DNA of 64,000 bases from Athripsodes cinereus. Lineage: Eukaryota > Arthropoda > Insecta > Trichoptera > Leptoceridae. A model generated the notes under the pieces. It was not told where the DNA came from. It ran no database searches and worked only from the letters and a program-made list of their open reading frames with translations. The stretch is from assembly GCA_947579605.1 (NCBI GenBank), contig OX388314.1, positions 8,742,001 to 8,806,000 on the forward strand. Reading direction: 5' to 3'. This document shows, one piece after another, positions 11,006 through 21,784 of the stretch. Every line of letters starts with the position of its first letter. The first letter of the stretch is position 1. A program made the position numbers and the translations under genes.

Positions 11006-11166
11006 TTTATATAAACGTACATAATATTGACTGTCCAGTTTAGTCCAGTAATTCAACGAGTCGAAATAAATTTCAAATATTCGAGAATTCGTTATTTTTG
11101 TAATTTTGGAAAATTTAAAATACTATTATTATGCTTTAAAAACACAACAGAAATTTATACTATAAT

Positions 11167-11406
11167 ATATTAATAATTTTTAAAATGAATCACGATGTAT
11201 AGTTATTCCACTATTGACTTTATTTATTTTTGCGAGCCGGCTTTCATGAGCTTCTGCTCTCATCGTCAGACAAAAGTAAAGATGGGTGTATCTTTACTTT
11301 TGACTGACGATGAGAGCGGAAGCTATTAAAAGCCGGCTTACAAAAATTAATAAAGTCAATAGTGGAATAACTATACATCGTGATTCATTTTAAAAATTAT
11401 TAATAT
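11167..11406. mobile_element. Fold-back (palindromic) element, 240 bp
   Basis: Arms of about 115 bp (11167-11282 and 11292-11406) are almost perfect inverted copies: ATATTAATAATTTTTAAAAT at one end is matched by its complement at the other. Each arm contains the core GCCGGCTTTCATGAGC then GCTCTCATCGTCAG. A second member with the same core and homologous outer arms lies at 23872-24038. No ORF. It is a fold-back type MITE, superfamily unknown; a clear target duplication could not be assigned because the flanks are AT-rich. Confidence 0.72.
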
Positions 11407-11409
11407 GAA

Positions 11410-11984
11410 CTTCCAAACAAAACAATAATAGTCGCACTGTTGAGAAATTATGTTGCCTTTGTTCCGTTCAATAGTTAATAAACAATTCGAAATATTTATT
11501 TGCGAAAATGAAAATAGGTAGGTACCTAGTTTTTAAGTAAGGTATGTACTTACATATGTTTTATCATGTACTAAATATTTAATCTATAATGGAAACCTTG
11601 CATTTTTTATAATTAAGTATTTGTTTGTAGAATTGATAGAGTGGAGTAGATAATATGTGTTACCAATTAATGATGATATGTAAAAAGAAAAAATAAATAA
11701 ATCTAAATTTTCGAAAACTTCGACTTGTTTAGTTATGGAACTAGAAAGTCAAATTATAGGCATAAGGGTAGTAAATATACCTACTTATTCAACCCCATTA
11801 ACCACCATTACATTGAACTTTTTAGAAGAATTTGCTATGGGGATAGGTAATACTAAACTATATCGTTTCAAGTGTCCATGTACCTATGTATACAGTAGAA
11901 TATTATAGGTAGGTGTACCTATACGATAATATTACGTGTAGGTAGGGTCCAATGTCGTTCGTTATACCCGAGTCAATGTGACAC
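11410..11984. other. No recognised feature
   Basis: AT-rich sequence with several TAGGTAGGTACCTA-type motifs (11516, 11910, 11940), common background in lepidopteran DNA. Confidence 0.5.
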
Positions 11985-11987
11985 TAA

Positions 11988-12469
11988 GGGCCGATCTTAT
12001 AAACATTATATCATATATTCGTTAGCATTTTGGTAAATTGCTGACGGATGGCAGTTTGTAAGCCAAACAAACCGACAGGTGTCTTATAAAACGTATTTGA
12101 TCATTCGTCATCCACATGTTAAATAAACTGGTGTTGCTACGATTTATATGCATAGCAACGGTCAAATACACACGCATTATTGAAGTTTAACCCGCAGCTT
12201 GTGTAATCACGTTTGAAAAATATATTATTTTGTTTAAATTCAGGAACAATTATAAGTAAAATGGTTGTAGGTTGTAAAATTAAGAAATGTCAACTAAACC
12301 GACGGTTTGAGTGTCAAAACCGTTGCTAAAACAGTCGGTATTGCTAACCAACAGATCCTTACCGAAATATTGCTAAAGGACGTTTATAAGACGCAAAAGT
12401 AACCGATTGTTTCTTTTTTCGGTATATTCCGTCGGTTATGTAGCTGACGGATGTTTATAAGACCGGCCC
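11988..12469. mobile_element. PIF/Harbinger-type MITE, 482 bp
   Basis: Terminal inverted repeats GGGCCGATCTTATAAAC (left) and GTTTATAAGACCGGCCC (right) differ by one base. They are flanked by the 3-bp direct repeat TAA (11985-11987 and 12470-12472), the target duplication typical of PIF/Harbinger transposases. Subterminal motifs related to CTGACGGATG and TAACCGAC recur inside on both strands. No transposase or Myb-like ORF is present, so it is non-autonomous. Confidence 0.7.
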
Positions 12470-12474
12470 TAACT

Positions 12475-14005
12475 CAGTCACATAATATCATTACTTGGGT
12501 GTAGTAATTACATAAATAATCTTATATTATGATAATAATTCATTTATCTATATATTGGAATCCATAAACAATCGACCTTTACTTTGCGAATGTGAACTTT
12601 CTAGAAGTGAAACAAAAAATAATGTTTTGCTTAGCTGATTAAATATTTTGTTGTCTTCAATAAATCGATCAAAATAAAAAGGTTTGTTGATAAAAGAAAA
12701 AGAGATCGATTGATTCTCGAAGACGGATTTAATTTTTACCTTTCCTTTTGTCATACAATTTGGGTCCTTCACACTTACTTATTCAAAGATGAACATCAAA
12801 AAAGCATGATATTTTTTTATGGTTTGAAAGAAGCCGTTATACAGTATAATCTTAATTTAAATAAAACATTACATTTACGTAGATTTTCACTGAAAATTAG
12901 ATTTTCACATTGAATGTAAATCTTAACCAAGGTTTTGAAATTTATTTTAACAACTATCAATACAAATTAAGAAAACACAATATATTCCTCCTGAATGAAT
13001 TCAAATTAAGTCGTGCATTTTTTATTATTTATTGAGTTGAAAAAATATATTTTGTTTAAAAATTGTTTTGCGGATTTTTACTAATTTGTGTAAAATGTAT
13101 GTAACCTATATAACATCTTTACTCAATCTTCTTTGTAATACTAGTAAAGACTCACTATTATATTATGTTCACAATTTATGTCGTATAAGGAATAAATTTA
13201 TTTTATTGAAATGGTAACCATTTAGTTGTACAATAAAATAACAGAAACTTGTTTGATGATATTATACATTAAATAACATATTATTCTTAAAATTATAATA
13301 TCATCATAATGAATTTTCACTCTGTGAATGTACAAACTTTAGAGTTATTAGAAACTTGTTTATTCAAATAAATTTTTCAAAGCACAAATATCAAATTCTT
13401 ATAAAGATTTGTAGATACCCTTCATAGCCTCGTATGACTATTTTATTTTCACAAATTTTATCAAAAGAAAACAATAATGTTGAGATTATTATAAATTTCT
13501 GTTTGATTTTATCGTATAGATTAACTACTAAGAGTTGTTTTCAGACAAAAAAAAATGAAATAGGAAGTTATTTTATTTGCGAGATTTGCCTGACGGAAAG
13601 TATGAAATATTTCCGCTTAGGTATTTTACTAAATTCTATTTTTCTCAAGGCCATCCACTCTTTTGCGAGTGATTTAGTATTTAACTAAATAGCCACCCTT
13701 TTACGTAACATTATGTTTATCACACATTTTCCTGACCTTCCTAGAACTCATAATTTATATTTTTAGTACTAAGTGTATTGGAAAACGAACGTTCAATAAA
13801 GATTGACAATATAATGTATATACAATACAAAATCAACACAATGACCATAAACGGTCGGTATTAAGAGTCGCGGACACTAAAACGTGAAGACAGTATTTGA
13901 AGTTCTGTTGTCGACTTGCTTATCATTAATTTTGTAAGATATAATTATTTATAATTATTATAAGTGTTTCTAAGTATGTCTTTCGCTTAGTGCGAGCGTG
14001 TTTAT
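12475..14005. other. No recognised gene
   Basis: AT-rich stretch of 1.5 kb. Open stretches at 12548-12913 and 13434-13688 have no recognisable motifs and look like chance openings in T/A-rich sequence. Confidence 0.5.
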
Positions 14006-14007
14006 TA

Positions 14008-14217
14008 TCTATACTAATATTATAAAGAGGAAAGATTTGATTGTTTGCATTGAATAGACTACGGAACTACTGAACCGATTTGAAAAATTCTTTCACTGTT
14101 GGGAAGCTACCCTATCCCCGGGTGATATATGTTATATTATAGGTATTTTCAAAAAAGTTAGGAATCCTTACTAAAACTCCAATCTACCCATGCGAAGCCG
14201 GGGAGGACCGCTAGTAT
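14008..14217 (+). mobile_element. Helitron-like non-autonomous fragment, about 210 bp
   Basis: Begins TCTATACTAATATTATAAAG, continues with GAACTACTGAACCGATTTG and GGGAAGCTACCC, and ends with ATGCGAAGCCGGGGAGGA then CCGCTAGTA. This order is a widespread lepidopteran repeat usually placed among Helitron-like (Helentron-related) elements, with a TC start, CTAG-type end and no target duplication. The CGAAGCCGGGG motif near the end fits. Classification is from memory of the repeat type, not from a search. Confidence 0.55.
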
Positions 14218-14259
14218 GATATAAAATAATGCGTGTAAACAAGTTACGATGGTTTAGAC

Positions 14260-14724
14260 CAGTGGTTCTTAACCAGGGGTGCCCGCACCCCCAGGGGAGC
14301 GGGGAGCTGCTCATAGGGGTGCGAGACAGAGCTCTCGGTTAAATAAATAAATAAATGGGAAAATTAAGTTACATTACAATATAAAAACGAAAACCAGAAA
14401 TCGTTTAAATGCGAGTGACGACATGCGTGATGCTCTTTCAACCAAAGAACCCCGATTTCAAAAGATAATTGAAAGTAAGCAACAGCAACGAAGTCATTAA
14501 TTCCTTTGTTTGTATCTGTTCTTCATACATAAATATTTGTAATAAATAAATATTCGTTTATTGGACTAAACATAAACAATTATTTTAATAAAAGAAATTA
14601 CTTCAAAATCGCATTAAACCATGTTATTTCCTTTCATTTTTTCTACCAGGTATTTGGGGGTGCCAAATCATACTTGAAGATACATTCATAGGGTGCGAAC
14701 ACCTAAAAAGGTTAAGAACCACTG
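14260..14724 (+). mobile_element. hAT element, 465 bp, with transposase C-terminus remnant
   Basis: Perfect 15-bp terminal inverted repeats (CAGTGGTTCTTAACC and its complement) are flanked by a perfect 8-bp target duplication GTTTAGAC (14252-14259, 14725-14732). Inside, plus-strand codons ending at the TAA 14498-14500 read RLNASDDMRDALSTKEPRF then IIESKQQQRSH, matching the C-terminal tail of hAT transposases of the ZBED5/FAM200 type (LR..LS...P....L...KQ.Q.SH). The rest of the transposase is deleted. It is inserted in a LINE-A copy, so it is younger than that copy. Confidence 0.85.
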
Positions 14725-14947
14725 GTTTAGACCTCATGTTGAGCGAATGCCCGATGAAAGGATGACGAAGAGCATGTATTTATCTGAAAAAGGGAGCGTG
14801 CGAAAGCGCGGACTTCCAAAACCACGTGACATGATCACTTGGTTCAAATTATTAAGGACGGCCGCGTTTTGAGTAAGAGAATTCGGCTTGCATGTATGAG
14901 AAATTGGAATAATGTAGAGGAAGCAAAAGAAGCATGTAAGGATAGAT

Positions 14948-15068
14948 TTATATTTTTATTTATTTATTTTTTACTGTACATTGATTACAACCAAATTCAC
15001 ACAATAATACATTTAAAACAAATAAAATCATACAATCAATACACAGAGGGCGAGTTTATCGCAGATAT
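14948..15068 (-). repeat. R5 repeat (LINE 3' tail type) inserted in LINE-A
   Basis: Starts with TTTATTTATTTATT, then TTGATTACAACCAAATT, CACAATAATACATTT and ends GGCGAGTTTATCGCAGAT. The same order is seen at 22505-22610 and 40766-40870. Read on the minus strand it ends in an AATAAATAAATAAA tail, as in a LINE 3' UTR. It interrupts LINE-A between the CKDR motif and the SAY motif. Confidence 0.6.
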
Positions 15069-15114
15069 ATGACGTTCCGTTCTTTCTGCCTACACGGGGT
15101 GAGGGAATAGATAC

Positions 15115-17005
15115 CTACCTATAGATAAAAAAAATCAACGCTATGGAAAAAATACGAAAATAATTTTTTTTTACCAGGTAAATAGATATTTTCTCGAAAT
15201 AGATAAGAATTTTATTGTTGCCTTTGTAAGAGAAAATTAAGAATGCAATCAGAAAAATCCTTTGAATCTCTGTGAACACGTTATAGTTGGATTGTTAGGA
15301 GAATAAAATGACATAATGCTATACGGATTGTGGCGTCACAATTATACAGGTACATTACATATGTATCTTCCGTTAAGAACATCAACCTTTGAGGTTGTTT
15401 CTTTATATAGTGTGTAGGTACCTTATGGTTTCCTGTTAACATCCCTCGAATACGCGCGACAATCTCTCTTAATTATCGAGTATAAATAGATTTCATACGC
15501 AATATAGCGCTGATTCAATAATATATCTTAATACCATGAAGATATGTACAACATAGAAACTATCACACTATTATTATTAGATTTTTGTATCTACTAAATG
15601 GAGTTCTTTTTTTATTTACTAACAGGAGAAAACCCTCTATAGCGATAATTTCGCCACTGTCTGTCATCTTAAGATTTTGGTTTGTTTTTTTTTTAATTTC
15701 TATTGTATAATAATGATGAGGAAAAATAATAAATAAATAAATACTCAATATTCGTTAATTGTGTACTTTTTCATAGTTTATTTGTAATACTAGAAAGAGG
15801 TCATTTATTTGGCCTCACTAATCATATTGCATGCAGGTTAATGGTATGAAACATCAGCGTGGATGTTGTCGAATTCAATGCTTAAGTGGTTTTCAAATGA
15901 ATATAAAATAGGTACATGAAAAGAAAATAGAATTGTTGACTCCTGAAGGGCAGTTTAAAGGTTCAGATCTCGAAGCAAATCTACTCTACTTTTATGTATA
16001 TGGTATGTACATAAATGGATAATGAGCAAAGCGCTGTTTTCTCCTAATATCAAGGGCAAAATATATTTTGTGTCTATCATCCGAAGCTCCCAGCAAAATA
16101 ATGCGTATTTGCCTCCCTTCTAAAGCTTTTTTTATTCTAGATCTGAGTTTATTGACGTAACACACAGTTTATTAACATCGATAAACACGTTTCATTTTAT
16201 TTATTATGTTTTGTAATCATTTAACCTGAAATAACCTACATGTAAGATATTTTTACGCCAGAGTTGTGGGCGACGGCTGCGAAAGACGTTTATTGGTTCC
16301 ATTAAAACAATTTAACACGAAGTGAAACATATATATTGTTGGGGTATGTTTTCTATATTTCATTGCAAGAGGATTTATCTGGGATATTATGCTAAGAAGT
16401 GTGGATTAAAAAATGTATATCAAAGATTAAATACGTAAATAAATTCAGTTGCCGAGTTCACGTACACAATTACATCGTGAACGATAATAATTATTCAAGC
16501 AGACCCATTGTGGAGTCATTGTCTTGCACGCGGAAGTTCATAAAACTCAATTATTATGTAAGTCTCAGTAATTAGTTGTGTACTTAATCAGAAAAGTTTA
16601 CATATCATATATTTACGTAACGTTTAATACCAACTAATTCCATTTAAAAAGTTATAATATCATGTTAATCGTGCTGTAAATCCCTACAGACACGATCTCT
16701 GGACGTTTAAATTACGCAATGATGATGTGATTGTGATGTCAATGTAGTTGTATTGTAGCTGTATTACCGTCAAACATTCTGGTTTCTTCATCGCTAACGA
16801 GTATTTTTATTGCATAATAATTTATAATTATTAGCAATCCGTGGAGTCATAGGCGGATAATAGATCTCACCCTTAATCTGCGAGTTTTCGAAATTCATGT
16901 GAAAGAGAGATATTCGAAATTAATCATGATACCTATTTCAAGTTGAGAAGAACGTATTTTTTACTAAAAAAAATCATACCACTGAAAGAAAAATTATAGA
17001 GTAAA
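15115..17005. other. No recognised gene
   Basis: 1.9 kb of AT-rich sequence, slightly GC-richer near 16255-16310. I find no coding region, tRNA-like motif or element end that I can support. Confidence 0.45.
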
Positions 17006-17008
17006 AAA

Positions 17009-17163
17009 TATGTATCTGAGTTATTGTTATAAACCCAAATACAACCTTATACACATTTCACAGTAAGCTAGAAGCTTGTGTCGTGAAAGGGGAGTTTGCC
17101 GACACCTGGGATCGAACCGCGAACCTCATATTCATGAGGCCGAGACTCTACCTCCAGGCTACC
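17009..17163 (-). mobile_element. SINE2 copy (tRNA-derived)
   Basis: On the minus strand the head reads GGTAGCCTGGAGGTAGAGTC (A-box region) and GGTTCGCGGTTCGATCCC (B-box region), followed by GGTGTCGGCAAACTCCCC, TTCACGACACAAGC, a GTGTATAAGGTTGTATTTGG motif and the tail. Copies at 28888 and 47567 have the same order. A dinucleotide-level mismatch with tRNA stems rules out a functional tRNA. Confidence 0.72.
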
Positions 17164-17169
17164 GACGAA

Positions 17170-18176
17170 CTTGTTAGATAATCTATTCCAATTTTCTATC
17201 TTACTTTTTCCAGTATATTCTGGCTACATTTAGCATCTTACAAGTCTTATATAACATTTAAATTTGAGAGTACAAATCATTATTATTATGGTGAGGATAA
17301 AAGATAGTTAAAAAGATAGATGGACCCATGCATCCACATAGGTACTAAACTTGCAGCGTGATACATTTTTTCAGAAATTTTGTGTTTTAATATCGATGTC
17401 CTTCAAGTATTAGCAATATATTGCCTTACAAACTTTCTCAACCAACGTCAGTTTAAAACTGGAAGCAAGATTTGATCGGCCGTACGACTGATTTTTCCTT
17501 TGAATTACCAATCTAGTACCTATTTCTTTGGACCCAAGCCCATGATACGTACCTACTTGGTAAAGTATTAATAATGTTGAAATCAAAAATTGTTTATTTT
17601 TTCATATTCTGGAAAATTAATAATTTTTAAGGTTTTCCGAGTTTGGGAATCTACGGTTTGTAAATTTTTGTGGCAGTATTTTTTCATAAAATAATCTGTC
17701 ATTTGATATTTCAGCACAAGACGAGCTTATCACGAATCTAGTTTAATTATAAACACAGATTAATTTACAAAAAAAATAAAATTTATAAATAACTAAATGA
17801 GTTTATTCAACCCTCTGCCGGAGAAAAAAAAATATGTTCATCTTTGTATATTTAAACATCCCTTATCTGGTTAGAAGGGATAATGCGATTATGAGCCGTG
17901 GTATGGTTTCATAATAATTATTGTGGTATTCATAGGCGTGCACAAAGGGAGCTGTTGCCCTCTCCTATCAAATTAGAAGATAATAAATAGCACTGAAGTA
18001 TAGAAAAATGACACGGGATCGGGCAGCCGCCTTTTCCCTAGAAGTCAAACCATGAAAGGGATAAAATTAAAAATTCATTTATAAATCTGGCAGGCTTTGA
18101 ACATAAACAAAAACAGGTTCTAAATTTAAAAAAAAAATGTTAATTTCTTAAATTCCTTTGATCGACATGGATCACA
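17170..18176. other. No gene; one GGCGTGCAC-type repeat end near 17935
   Basis: AT-rich. At 17933-18060 a CATAGGCGTGCACAAAGGGAG block followed by TTGCCCTCTCC resembles blocks at 21457 (ATAGGCGTACTTAAGGGGG) and 29522 (GGGCGTACCTAG). These look like related terminal pieces of an unclassified repeat. Confidence 0.35.
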
Positions 18177-18184
18177 GTTTAAAT

Positions 18185-18487
18185 CATGGGTGGCCAACCT
18201 TTTCAGCAGCCGGGCCAAATTTTTGAAATGAGATTTACTACCGGGCCGCGCGACATATACTCCATATATGGAACATTTAATAATTTTAGTTCACCTTAAA
18301 ATTTCTACCCCCCCTCCCCAAATTTACAAAATTGTAAAGGAACTTGAAATATTTCAAAACTCCTCGGTTTTCTTTAAGAATATTTTCTCAAAATACCTCA
18401 ATATTTCAAAAAAGTAACGGGTATTTGTACCGACTATTATTAAAAAAGTACCCATACGCTTCGCGAGCTGCGGGTTGGCCACCCTTG
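18185..18487. mobile_element. hAT MITE, 303 bp
   Basis: Terminal inverted repeats CATGGGTGGCCAACC and CAAGGGTGGCCAACC (inverted) differ at one base and are flanked by a perfect 8-bp target duplication GTTTAAAT (18177-18184, 18488-18495). Subterminal CCGGGCC/GCGGG motifs lie near both ends. No transposase remains. Confidence 0.85.
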
Positions 18488-18499
18488 GTTTAAATTGTC

Positions 18500-18672
18500 T
18501 ATTAAGTCAAGAGCTAAAAAAGCATTGTACAATTCTCTCCCCAAAGCACGAGCAACGCTCAATTTTGGGGAGTAATTGTATTAGGATAAATAAATGTATT
18601 ATTTTATTGTACGATTATTGTAAGTGATATTTGTGATTAATAAACTATTATTATTATTATTATTATTATAAT
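18500..18672 (+). repeat. Retrotransposon 3' tail with (ATT)n
   Basis: A short GC-richer block (AAGCACGAGCAACGC) is followed by GATTAATAAACTATT and a (ATT)n run of about 30 bases. This is the layout of a LINE 3' end with simple-repeat tail. The next SINE starts directly after the tail. Confidence 0.4.
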
Positions 18673-18675
18673 TTG

Positions 18676-18985
18676 TTGGCCGGTGTAGCGCGGAGGTAAC
18701 GCTCTTGCCTTTGAGTCACGAGGTCCCGGGTTCGATTCCCGGCCAGGGCAAAGTGAAGAAGGACCTTTTTCTAATTGTCCTGGCTCTGGGTGTTACATAT
18801 ATAATTATGTTTTTAGTGCATTGTATATGTGTGTATCGTCGCGTTAGTATCCATAATACATGATTCATCTTAATTTGGGACTAGCTCGATATGTGTGAAT
18901 TGTCTATGTATGTTATGTTATATTAATGAGAGAGACATCGTGATGAGAATGATTGAACTTTGATAAGCTTCTGCCCTTCAGTAAA
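18676..18985 (+). mobile_element. SINE1 copy (tRNA-derived), most complete
   Basis: Head GGCCGGTGTAGCGCGGAGG with an A-box-like element, then GGTTCGATTCCCGGCC, a near-perfect pol III B box, at 18729-18744. The body continues AAAGTGAAGAAGGACC, CTGGGTGTTAC, TTAGTATCCATAATAC and TTTGGGACTAGCTC, and ends before an AGTAAATAAA tail. Three further copies lie on the minus strand at 26212, 34888 and 35708. The 3' part has no tRNA features, so it is a SINE rather than a tRNA gene. Confidence 0.8.
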
Positions 18986-19485
18986 TAAAAATTTAAGTAT
19001 GCCTTTGGCAGTATCATAATTTTATTTTGTGTGTAAGTTGGTAAGTAAAATGTGTAGGTGAGATTATACGATTACATGATAGCATAACATGCAATTAAGA
19101 TTATGAAATAGGCGGAATGTGGTTCAACCAAAGCCCACAATTTTTGATGTTATTAAGATAAATGTAGACTCTATAAAATTGAACTCCCACACTTATTCGT
19201 CGTGTAACTGAGATGTGTGTGTGTGTTTGGAACCAAAGTAAATCGTGACTTGTTTTGATTTCGTGGTCTCGTAAATTTCTGATATTCTCGTATGTCTACG
19301 TAGATGGAAAATTATTCGAGTTTTCTTTCAAAAGATTTTAAAATATAAACATTAGTACTGTATGAACGAGCTCTAATTCTTCTTCGTAAGATTTCGAAAA
19401 TTCTATAGAAGGCAGTGATTTGTAAAAATTTCCGAATAAGATATTAAATAGTGATATACATAACAGATATACCAGAACCAAAAAC
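18986..19485. other. No recognised feature
   Basis: AT-rich; a short (TG)n step near 19215. Nothing else supported. Confidence 0.45.
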
Positions 19486-19500
19486 AATTTAAGAAAGTTT

Positions 19501-19538
19501 CCCTGAAGATGCCTACAAGTATAGGCGAAAACGTTCGG
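19501..19538 (+). ncRNA. Hammerhead-ribozyme-like motif
   Basis: CTGAAGA (19503-19509) fits the hammerhead core CUGANGA. It is followed by a five-base stem GCCTA/TAGGC (19511-19515, 19522-19526) and GAAA (19527-19530), the other core strand. The next bases AACGTT are self-complementary, as in the very short stem III of hammerheads found in Penelope-like retroelements, and C19536 would be the cleavage position. Against this, one extra base (T19510) lies between the core and stem II, and stem I is only two clear pairs (CC/GG). Activity is not shown. Confidence 0.35.
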
Positions 19539-19659
19539 TATTTAACCTAACATAGTGGAGATTAAACAGTGCTCAATAATATATTTTTATATTTTATTTA
19601 TTAAAATTAAAAATGGATTTCCACAGCGTAAACACAAAAACTCTTGAATTATAAGAAAC

Positions 19660-19820
19660 GTGTGCCCAAGGACTGACAAAGAAAGAAAAGGATTTTATTA
19701 TGAAGCTATAAGGATTTTTAATGATCTACCGGAAGTGCTAAAGAATGTAAATAGTTATTATACCTTCAAGAGGCAATTGAAGAAACGTACATTAGAAAGA
19801 AGAGATATTAGTTTTTGATT
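19660..19820 (+). mobile_element. LINE C-terminal remnant (jockey/CR1-like)
   Basis: One plus-strand frame reads FYYEAIRIFNDLPEVLKNV, then YYTFKRQLKKRTLE and a stop at about 19817. This matches the C-terminal pattern of jockey/CR1 LINEs (A...FN.LP.......L..FKR.LK). A 3' UTR-like segment follows to about 19985, with CTGGCCCCTAATACCAGC and CTGTCTGGGGCCAG as a possible hairpin. Confidence 0.6.
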
Positions 19821-19824
19821 GCCG

Positions 19825-20685
19825 GATTTTTGTTTTTTTTTTCTAATTTTGATTTTTTGTGTTAAAACATGAGGTAAATTATGTGCTTTATAGAAGACAA
19901 ATTCATTTGAAGATCTTCTGGCCCCTAATACCAGCTCTATGGTGCTGTCTGGGGCCAGATTATGTTATTTTTGTATATTTTCAAATATCATTTTTTTATG
20001 TTTATACATAATTAATTAAATAGATAAATCAGAAAGATTTTATTTGAAAATATTTGAAAAATACTAATTTTCCATATTTATTCTGTAATTTCCTTGTGTT
20101 GTGTTCATGAATTAATTAAATCTCATTTGAAAATTGAATAAAAAAAATATATATATATATATATTTAATTCAACGATAAGGTCTTGTTTTTTTTAGGCAC
20201 AAAGAGGGTAATAGAAATATGTAATGTCGTGATTTTTTTTAATTTTATATACCAAATTTGGAACACATAAGATAACCAATATAAAAAACTTAGTATGTAT
20301 GTACATAATCATATTTTATTTATATGTATTGTGCCTTATAATGCTATGTTTGTAGGATACTTATCTAAGAAGATATATTGTACATAGATAATGAGTAGAT
20401 ATATTTATATTGACAATCGCAGTGGCTAAATTATAGTAAACAAAATCATTATCCTGAAATATGATATACTAGCAATCTCAATATTCAGTATCTATTTACG
20501 CAATAACAGCATTTCTCGCTAGCGAACAAACCAGTGGACTTACTCCACAAACTGGGAACACAGACATTTGCGAAATCTAGATTATGCGTGTTTTGTAATG
20601 TTTTGATAATGATTATTATTAACTTTTGATTGAAGAATGAAATAGACTGTTTAGTCAGCTCGTGACGGATTGTTTGTAATTTTAT
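19825..20685. other. No gene; short (AT)n
   Basis: AT-rich, with (AT)n at 20147-20164. The 19910-19960 block TGCTGTCTGGGG resembles TGCTGCCTGGGG near 24322, which may mark a shared LINE 3' UTR. Confidence 0.4.
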
Positions 20686-20689
20686 GTCA

Positions 20690-20910
20690 TAGGCGTTGTA
20701 AGAAGCTAGAGAACTTCAAGAATAGGCTGAAGACACATCTCTTTGCTTGGAGTCTCGGAAAATAGATTCACAATGTGACTTCTTCTTTGAGGTAAATTAT
20801 GAGTAAATAGCGCTTAACAAACTGTCCATATAACGCACTTTCATTGAAGACATTGATTTCCTTGGTGGATTTTGTTTCGTAGAGTTTCCGGCAATAAAGA
20901 AGCCTCTTAC
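20690..20910 (+). mobile_element. CR1-like LINE 3' end
   Basis: The plus strand reads KKLENFKNRLKTHLFAWSLGK then stop, matching the C-terminal motif E.FK..LKTHLF of CR1-type LINEs. The following 3' UTR (TTATGAGTAAATAG, CTGTCCATATAACG) is related to the UTR after 22458, so both belong to one family. Truncated at the 5' side. Confidence 0.6.
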
Positions 20911-20914
20911 TTTT

Positions 20915-21455
20915 TTTCTTTAAGTTTTCAAATACTATGTAAAAACAGGTGAAACATCATTTTTATGACTTCACTGAATTTCACTAGAACCTTTTTATAA
21001 AAATATTTGAGCTCTCCAAAATTAATTATCATTAATTTAATACCACATCCGTTACATCCATATGCCATCAATTTTGTCTTAATTTTTTATTGACACGAAC
21101 AGGACAATCTCTTTGTTTATTTTATATACAGTTAGTCTATTGCCTTCACCACTTGTTAGAGACGATGTGATGGTACAAAAAAATACATAAATATACATCC
21201 ATGTTCTAAAACGGACTCACTTATTTATATGAGATTATTGGTATCATAATATATACATTATATCACGATTATAATTATTACAAGGTACTTTTATATATAT
21301 ATACATTACATGTATGTGTATACGCTCTTTCTATCTCCCTGTTTGATGTTAAAATTATCTTCAATTTTATGAGATAAATACTTGTGTGATTTATTTCATT
21401 CCCAGAATTTACATCATATAATTATTATCATACTTACTATACTCTATACATACCA
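20915..21455. other. No recognised feature
   Basis: AT-rich with a short (TA)n near 21293. No support for a gene. Confidence 0.45.
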
Positions 21456-21456
21456 T

Positions 21457-21780
21457 AGGCGTACTTAAGGGGGCGGTATGGGAGAGGATTAATGGAACTC
21501 CCTACCCCTAAGTTTAAAAAGAAATGAGGAAAAAAATTGTAAGTATGGCATTCTTTTGCTAAAATGAGAAGTTGCCCCCCTAGAAACAGAACTGAACGTC
21601 ATAAGGTGATTGTAAAATTCCTACAACAAGTAGTGATCGAAAGTGGATATTGTGAAATATTGCGGATTCCCATAGACAAATTCAAAATTTGTCGATAGGA
21701 GGGGGGTGGAAGAAATTTTTGAAATTCGGGTATTTATCTGTTGCTCCCCCCCTGCTACTCCACTCCAGAGGACATCCTGA
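21457..21780. repeat. Unclassified repeat with poly-G/poly-C blocks
   Basis: Two neighbouring units: ATAGGCGTACTTAAGGGGG to GCCCCCCTAG (21457-21590), and a block with GGAGGGGGGTGG (about 21698) and GCTCCCCCCC (about 21743). The opposed G and C runs suggest inverted ends. Related GGCGTRC starts occur at 17935 and 29522. Confidence 0.35.
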
Positions 21781-21784
21781 TTTC

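Larger units (their letters stand above)
14225..15110 (+). mobile_element. LINE-A C-terminal remnant split by two insertions
   Basis: The plus strand carries the 3' end of a LINE-A ORF in three pieces. Before 14259 it reads VNKLRWF; after the hAT element (from 14733) it continues in frame with PHVERMPDERMTKSMYL and VRKRGLPK; then, after a frameshift, IKDGRVLSKRIRLACMRNW and VEEAKEACKDR run to about 14945. A third piece (15070-15110, VLSAY) resumes after a second insertion. Compared with the copy at 1-485 this gives the same HVERM.(E/D)(E/D)RMTK motif. The ORF is dead through frameshift and insertions. Confidence 0.75.

Noticed and set aside
18676..18760. tRNA gene
   Set aside because: A and B boxes are present but cloverleaf stems fail and the unit continues into a dispersed SINE body.
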